Assembly (NCBI RefSeq): GCF_022809125.1
Contig: NZ_JALGBI010000003.1
Span: 434,001-498,000, forward strand
Length of the DNA: 64,000 nt
Reading direction: 5' to 3'
From: Variovorax terrae
Lineage (GTDB): Bacteria; Pseudomonadota; Gammaproteobacteria; Burkholderiales; Burkholderiaceae_C
The translations under genes were made by a program, and so were the position numbers. Positions 59,381 through 64,000 of the stretch are shown here, in pieces. The notes under the pieces are model-generated. The model was not told where the DNA came from, did not search any database, and was given only the letters and a program-made list of their open reading frames with translations. Positions within the stretch are counted from its first letter, which is position 1. Each line of letters opens with the position of its first letter.

Positions 59381-60334
59381 ATGGAATTTTTTCGGATCAA
59401 AAAAGACATTCCCTTCATGAAGCACGCGTTGATCTTCAACGCGATCTCCTTCATCACCTTCGCGCTGGCGGTGTTCTTCCTGTTCAGCCGCGGCCTGCAC
59501 CTGTCGGTGGAGTTCACCGGCGGCACGGTCATGGAAGTGGCCTACAGCCAGCCGGCCGACCTCGGCAAGGTGCGCGACACGGTGGCGGGCCTGGGCTATG
59601 CCGACGTGCAGGTGCAGAACTTCGGCACCTCGCGCGACGTGATCATCCGCCTGCCCGTGCAAAAGGGCGTGACCTCGGCCCAGCAGAGCGAGCGCGTGCT
59701 GACCGCGCTGCAGGCCGCGAACGCCGACGCGGCGCTGCGCCGCACCGAGTTCGTCGGCCCGCAGGTGGGCGACGAGCTGGTGCACGGCGGCCTGATGGCG
59801 CTGGCCATGGTGGTGATCGGCATCGTGCTCTACCTGGCCTTCCGCTTCGAGTGGAAGTTCGGGGTGGCGGCCATCATCGCCAACCTGCACGACGTGGTCA
59901 TCATCCTGGGCTTCTTCGCCTTCTTCCAGTGGGAGTTCTCGCTCTCGGTGCTGGCGGCGGTGCTGGCGGTGCTGGGCTACTCGGTGAACGAATCGGTGGT
60001 GATCTTCGACCGGATCCGCGAGGCCTTCCGGCGCTACCGCAAGATGAACACGCACGAGGTGATCGACCACGCCATCACCAGCACCATGAGCCGGACCATC
60101 ATCACCCACGCCTCGACCGAGGCCATGGTGCTGTCGATGTTCTTCTTCGGCGGCCCCAGCCTGCACTACTTTGCGCTGGCGCTGACCATCGGCATCCTGT
60201 TCGGCATCTACTCCTCGGTGTTCGTGGCCGCCGCCATCGCCATGTGGCTGGGCGTGAAGCGCGAAGACCTGGTCAAGAGCTCGGCGAAGAAGGACGAAGA
60301 CCCGAACGACCCCAATGCAGGGGCCGTGGTCTAG
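59381..60334 (+). CDS. secF: Protein translocase subunit SecF
   Basis: A 317-aa partner of SecD with six TM helices. The P1 motif VEFTGGTVMEVAYSQP, FVGPQVGDELVHGGLMA, VLAVLGYSVNESVVIFDRIRE and STMSRTIITHASTEAMVLSMFF are typical. It completes the SecDF proton-driven unit. It ends 12 nt before the DUF1631 gene on the same strand, so the latter may be co-transcribed. Confidence 0.97.
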   Translation: MEFFRIKKDIPFMKHALIFNAISFITFALAVFFLFSRGLHLSVEFTGGTVMEVAYSQPADLGKVRDTVAGLGYADVQVQNFGTSRDVIIRLPVQKGVTSAQQSERVLTALQAANADAALRRTEFVGPQVGDELVHGGLMALAMVVIGIVLYLAFRFEWKFGVAAIIANLHDVVIILGFFAFFQWEFSLSVLAAVLAVLGYSVNESVVIFDRIREAFRRYRKMNTHEVIDHAITSTMSRTIITHASTEAMVLSMFFFGGPSLHYFALALTIGILFGIYSSVFVAAAIAMWLGVKREDLVKSSAKKDEDPNDPNAGAVV

Positions 60335-60346
60335 GGAGCGGGCTTG

Positions 60347-62998
60347 ATGCAGCCCCAGACGTCCGGCATGCAACTGGCGCGCCAGGCGCGCCAGCAATTT
60401 GTGGCGAAAGTGGAAGGGGTCACGGCCGAGCTGGTCACGGCCGTGCAGGGCCGTCTGGGCGGCCTGCTGGACCAGAGCGGCAGCACCCGCGAAATGCAGG
60501 AGCGCCGCGATGCCATGCTGGCGTTCCAGCAGCTGCGCGGCACCTGGGCCGACGGCACGCAGAAGGCCTGGCGCGGCGCACTGACGCCGCCCACCGCCAC
60601 CGCCCGCGTCCGGCTCGAAGCCGCGAGCTTCGAGCTGATCGGCGACGAAGTGGTGGAGAACAAGATCCTGTCCTCGCGCCTGGCGCTGTCGGTGCTGGAC
60701 AAGGCAAGCTGGGAGCTCAATGACCTGCGGCTGCGCATCCAGCAGCTCGAAGGCACGCAGGAACTGGCCGGCCACGACGTGCTGCGACCGGAGGTCACCT
60801 CGCAGCTGCTGGTGGAACAGTGGTTTGCCGCCGGCCTGACGCGCGAAGTCTGGGTCCTGGTGCAGGACGTGATCCAGCAGGGGCTGGTGCAGCGCCTGGT
60901 CGAAACCTATCACCACACCAATGAGTTCCTGATCGCCCAGGGCGTGATGCCCGAGATCGACCTCAAGCCCCTGGTCAAGCGCACGGCGCCGGGCGCCCTC
61001 GGGGGGCGCAACAAGGCCCCTGACGATGCCCCCGTCACGGGCCCCGATGCGGGGCCGGCACCAACCGCGTCAGGCGGCCATGGCCATGGATACGCTGGTG
61101 GCGGTGGCGGTGGCGGTGGCGGTGGCGGTGGCGGAGCAGGCCTGTCCGGCTCCCGCTGGGCCGAGGCCGGGGCGGCCGCCAGTCGTCCTGGCATGCTGGG
61201 TGGCAGTGGCGGCGGGGCAGGCCTGTCCGGCGCCCGCTGGGCAGAGGCTGGGGCGGCCGCCAGTCGCCCTGGCATGCTGGGTGGCAGTGGCAGTGGCAGC
61301 GGCAGCGGCAGCGGTGGCGGTGGCGGTGGCGGTGGCGGTGGCGGTGGGGCTTTCCCCGGCGGTGCCCGTCGCGCCGGCGCGCCGGCCAGCGGCTCTGCCG
61401 GCATGCCCGCCGGTGGCGCCGGAGCCGGCCGCGGTGCGGGCGGCGGCATGGTGGCGCGGGGCGGCCCGGAGGGCGCGGGCGAGGAAACCCGCATGCTGAC
61501 CGCGAGCACACCGCTGGCGCGGGTGCGCCAGCGGGCGCAGGGGGTGATCGGGCAGTTGAGGCGTTTGCTGAGCGACCGCGTGGCCGACTTCGACGCCACG
61601 CATGTCACCCGGCCGTCGCCGGCGCTGGCCGAGGCCTTGGCTCGGGTGGATGCCACCCAGGTGGCCGAGCCCAGCATGCCCGCCGTGGCCTATGACGACG
61701 CCGGTGTGGCGCAGGTGGCCACGGCCATGCGCCAGCGCACCAGCGAGCTGAAGAAGAAGGCCGCCACCTCGACCGAGAAGGCCACCATCGAGATCGTGGC
61801 GCTGATGTTCCAGAGCATCCTGGCCGAGGAGCGCATCCCGGCTGCCGTGCGTGTGTGGTTCGCGCGGTTGCAGATGCCGGTGCTGCGCGTGGCGATCAGC
61901 GAGCCCGAGTTCTTCGGCACGCTGCAGCACCCGGCGCGCCAGCTGATCGACCGCATGGGCTCCTGCGTGATGGGCTTCGACGCCAGCGCCATCAGCGGCA
62001 GCGCGCTGGAGGGCGAGATCAAGCGCGTGGTGCAGGTGATCGAGCAGTACCCCGAGACCGGACGGCGCGTGTTCCAGCTGGTCTACGACGAGTTCCAGAA
62101 ATTCCTCTCCAAGTTCCTCACCGAGAAGGGCGCCACGCAGCGCCTCGTCAGCGTGGCGCAGCAGGTCGAGCAGAAGGAGACGATGGCGATCCAGTACACC
62201 ATCGAGATGCGCAACATGCTCAACGACATGCCGGTGCGCGAGGAGATCCGGGAGTTCCTGTTCAAGGTCTGGGCCGAGGTGCTGGCGATGGCGGCGGTCA
62301 AGCACGGGCCGCAGCATGCGGACACCATCGCGCTCAAGAAGTCGGCGGCCGACCTGGTGTGGGCCGCCAGCGCCAAGCCCAACCGCAGCGACCGCGCCCG
62401 CGTGATCCAGGACCTGCCGCAGCTGCTGCAGCGCCTGCGCCAGGGCATGGACCTGCTGGGCATCGTGGGGCCCGAGCAGGAGATGCGCATCAAGGCCATC
62501 GGCGACACGCTGGCCGATGCCTTCCTGTCCAAGACCGAGGCCATCCCCCAGGCGCGCATCGAACTCATGGCCCAGCGGCTGGCCCACCTGGAGGATTTCG
62601 TCAGCGACGACGATGCCGGCGACCTGCCGCTGGACACCGAGAGCATCGAGATGATGCTGGGCATCGATGCCTCGGACATCGAGGTGGTGGCCGACGGCGG
62701 CTCGCAGCCCAGCGATGCGATGCGGGCCTGGGCCCAGGAGCTGCAGCTGGGCACCTGGTTCACGCTGGACCACAACGGCAAGCTCAGCCAGGTGCAGTTC
62801 GTGTGGTGCAGCGACCGCAAGCAGCTCCACCTGTTCGCCTCGGCCGCCGGCCGCAGCTACCTGATCCAGGCGCGGCGCCTGGCGGCCTACCTGCAGGCCG
62901 GCTTGCTGGTGCCGGCCGAGGAAGAGGCGCTCACCGTGCGCGCCACGCGCGACGCGCTGGCCAAGCTCGAGGCCAATCCCGAGCGGCTGCTGAGCTGA
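60347..62998 (+). CDS. DUF1631 family protein with Gly-rich repeat linker
   Basis: An 883-aa cytosolic-looking protein. The N-terminal part (about 1-215) and the long C-terminal part (about 375-880; for example ERIPAAVRVWFARLQMPVLR, LRQGMDLLGIVGPEQEMRIK, WFTLDHNGKLSQVQFVWCSD) match the DUF1631 architecture known in beta- and gamma-proteobacteria. The last region recalls PilZ-adjacent segments, but I see no clear RxxxR c-di-GMP motif. The linker is an extreme Gly-rich run with two 27-aa repeats. ATG 60347 is preferred over TTG 60344. Biochemical role unknown to me. Confidence 0.85.
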   Translation: MQPQTSGMQLARQARQQFVAKVEGVTAELVTAVQGRLGGLLDQSGSTREMQERRDAMLAFQQLRGTWADGTQKAWRGALTPPTATARVRLEAASFELIGDEVVENKILSSRLALSVLDKASWELNDLRLRIQQLEGTQELAGHDVLRPEVTSQLLVEQWFAAGLTREVWVLVQDVIQQGLVQRLVETYHHTNEFLIAQGVMPEIDLKPLVKRTAPGALGGRNKAPDDAPVTGPDAGPAPTASGGHGHGYAGGGGGGGGGGGGGAGLSGSRWAEAGAAASRPGMLGGSGGGAGLSGARWAEAGAAASRPGMLGGSGSGSGSGSGGGGGGGGGGGGAFPGGARRAGAPASGSAGMPAGGAGAGRGAGGGMVARGGPEGAGEETRMLTASTPLARVRQRAQGVIGQLRRLLSDRVADFDATHVTRPSPALAEALARVDATQVAEPSMPAVAYDDAGVAQVATAMRQRTSELKKKAATSTEKATIEIVALMFQSILAEERIPAAVRVWFARLQMPVLRVAISEPEFFGTLQHPARQLIDRMGSCVMGFDASAISGSALEGEIKRVVQVIEQYPETGRRVFQLVYDEFQKFLSKFLTEKGATQRLVSVAQQVEQKETMAIQYTIEMRNMLNDMPVREEIREFLFKVWAEVLAMAAVKHGPQHADTIALKKSAADLVWAASAKPNRSDRARVIQDLPQLLQRLRQGMDLLGIVGPEQEMRIKAIGDTLADAFLSKTEAIPQARIELMAQRLAHLEDFVSDDDAGDLPLDTESIEMMLGIDASDIEVVADGGSQPSDAMRAWAQELQLGTWFTLDHNGKLSQVQFVWCSDRKQLHLFASAAGRSYLIQARRLAAYLQAGLLVPAEEEALTVRATRDALAKLEANPERLLS
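61090..61350 (+). repeat. Coding tandem repeats in the DUF1631 gene
   Basis: GGTGGC hexamer runs (about 61098-61133 and 61313-61350) flank two 81-nt units beginning at 61136 and 61217. Each encodes AGLSG[SA]RWAEAGAAASRPG plus MLGGSG. All units are multiples of 3, so copy changes keep the frame. Confidence 0.9.
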
Positions 62999-63028
62999 GC
63001 CGCGCGGAACCGTTCGCCAGCGGGCTCG

Positions 63029-64000
63029 CTACTGCAGCGCGATCGTGACCGCGCCCGCGGCGCAGCTGGGCGAGTAGGTGTAGTTGAGGTTGACCGCGCC
63101 GGCCGCGCCGCCCTGCCCCGCCACGGCCTGGCTGAGCGAGCTGTTGCCGGCGTTGCAGGAGCCGGCGGCGATGCCGGAGATGCAGTAGTTCAGGTTCAGC
63201 GGCACGCTGATGCCACCGGTCGAGACGGTGCCCTGCACGTTCACGCCGCAGCTGCCACTGCCGCCACCTACGCCCGTGCCGCCGATGCTGACGCCATTTT
63301 CATTGAAGCTGAAGCTCAGCGTGGTGCCGTTGATGCCGTTGTAGGCGGCCTGGAAACCGGCTTGCAGCGCGCCCGGCGTGCTCCAGGCCATCAGGGTCGC
63401 GAGCGAGCCGCCGTTCTGCACATACTGCGACACGCCGCGCAGCGCCTGGCCGTAGGCATTGAGGGTGCCGGTGACGGACGGCAGGGTGGTGGCCAGGTTG
63501 ACCGTGCCCAGCTGGAACTGCGTGCCCACGCTGTTGAGCGCCGCCCCGTAGTTGCGGACCGTGGCGCCGCCGCCGGCGCGCTGCGCCATGCTGTAGGCGA
63601 TGGTGGTCAGCGGCGTGACGATGCCGGTGATGGTGCCGCCCTCCGAGCCCGAGGTGGTCATGACCCGCATCGTGTCCGTCAGAGGCCGGGTGGCGCCGCT
63701 GGCCTCGTCGGTGTAGCTGCCGCCGGTCACTTCGATCAGCAGGTCGCCCTTGTACGGAACGGTCAGGCTGTAGCTGCCGCGCGCGTCGGTGCTGGCGGTG
63801 CCCAGCGAGGCGCCGCGCACACCCGCGCTGTTCACCGCGTAGAGCGTGACCGTGGCATTCGCCACCGGCCCCTTCACGGCGGCGCCCGTCACGGTGGTGG
63901 CGCCGCCATTGCCGGCGGCGGCGATCAGCCCGTCGCCGCCGCCGCAGGCCGTGATCAGACCGGCCGCGGCCAGTCCTGAAAGCAGAAGCCACCAGGGCCG
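63029..64000 (-). CDS. Lipoprotein with carboxypeptidase-regulatory-like beta domain (5' end outside window)
   Basis: The frame is open to the right edge, with at least 323 codons. Upstream of an internal GTG the translation reads WWLLLSGLAAAGLITACGGG, a lipoprotein signal with lipobox ITAC, so the true start is just beyond 64000. The mature protein begins with VTGAAVKGPVANATVTLYAV and GTASTDARGSYSLTV, typical of a CarboxypepD_reg/Ig-like module. It continues with Gly/Thr/Ser-rich segments and pairs of cysteines. Probably a surface or outer-membrane lipoprotein; no enzyme motif seen. Confidence 0.75.
   Translation of the reverse strand, partial: RPWWLLLSGLAAAGLITACGGGDGLIAAAGNGGATTVTGAAVKGPVANATVTLYAVNSAGVRGASLGTASTDARGSYSLTVPYKGDLLIEVTGGSYTDEASGATRPLTDTMRVMTTSGSEGGTITGIVTPLTTIAYSMAQRAGGGATVRNYGAALNSVGTQFQLGTVNLATTLPSVTGTLNAYGQALRGVSQYVQNGGSLATLMAWSTPGALQAGFQAAYNGINGTTLSFSFNENGVSIGGTGVGGGSGSCGVNVQGTVSTGGISVPLNLNYCISGIAAGSCNAGNSSLSQAVAGQGGAAGAVNLNYTYSPSCAAGAVTIALQ

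Overview
The window looks like chromosomal DNA of a betaproteobacterium, most likely Burkholderiales, family Comamonadaceae (the Acidovorax, Variovorax, Polaromonas and Ramlibacter group). The reasons are high GC with strong third-position GC, the gene repertoire (paired Wzy_C/PglL-like ligases beside pilA, a TfpX/TfpZ accessory protein, fused IorAB, DUF1631, yajC-secD-secF, a DUF3717/DUF1289 protein), and nine copies of a 17-bp GCTA...TAGC palindrome of a kind I associate with this family. This is inference from content; no database was searched. I see no insertion sequences, prophage, CRISPR, rRNA or tRNA.

Layout. 1-231 is the tail of a TerC-family protein. 507-10348 is a run of six plus-strand genes: CHASE2 Ser/Thr kinase, PP2C phosphatase, FHA protein, CHASE2 class III cyclase, a metallo-beta-lactamase-fold putative cyclic-nucleotide phosphodiesterase, and a GAF-fused PilB/GspE-type ATPase. 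It leads to pilA (10520-11011, with a sigma-54-type promoter) and two tandem O-antigen-ligase/PglL-like membrane proteins (11095-14578). Convergent moaC follows, then a TfpX/TfpZ pilin accessory protein and a periplasmic M48 protease. This block can be read as one module in which protein phosphorylation and cyclic nucleotides act on type IV pili.

17.4-25 kb is housekeeping: a holin-like membrane protein, an unknown 148-aa protein, a second TerC gene under a yybP-ykoY-type manganese riboswitch, small zinc-binding proteins, a GNAT-like protein, YaeQ, PurB, a GST and a catalytically degenerate SDR. 25.4-28.6 kb holds a glutathione peroxidase divergent from a MerR/B12-like regulator, then a di-iron ferritin-like protein and RfaE2.

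28.6-35 kb is a minus-strand RND efflux operon (outer-membrane factor, adaptor, pump) ending in a rhombosortase-like rhomboid. Just upstream on the same strand is a compact ACP / ketosynthase / thioester-reductase-like cluster (35.2-37.8 kb) whose genes overlap start-to-stop. glnE and yhdP are divergent (37.9-45 kb). They are followed by a nitrilase and a two-component pair, a 45-aa membrane microprotein, MltA with a MliC-like lipoprotein, PhoX with a Pho box, an Lrp-type regulator divergent from indolepyruvate ferredoxin oxidoreductase, yajC-secD-secF, a DUF1631 protein with a repeat-rich linker, and a lipoprotein cut by the right edge.

By eye, base composition is lower in GC over roughly 0.5-12.5 kb than in the rest.
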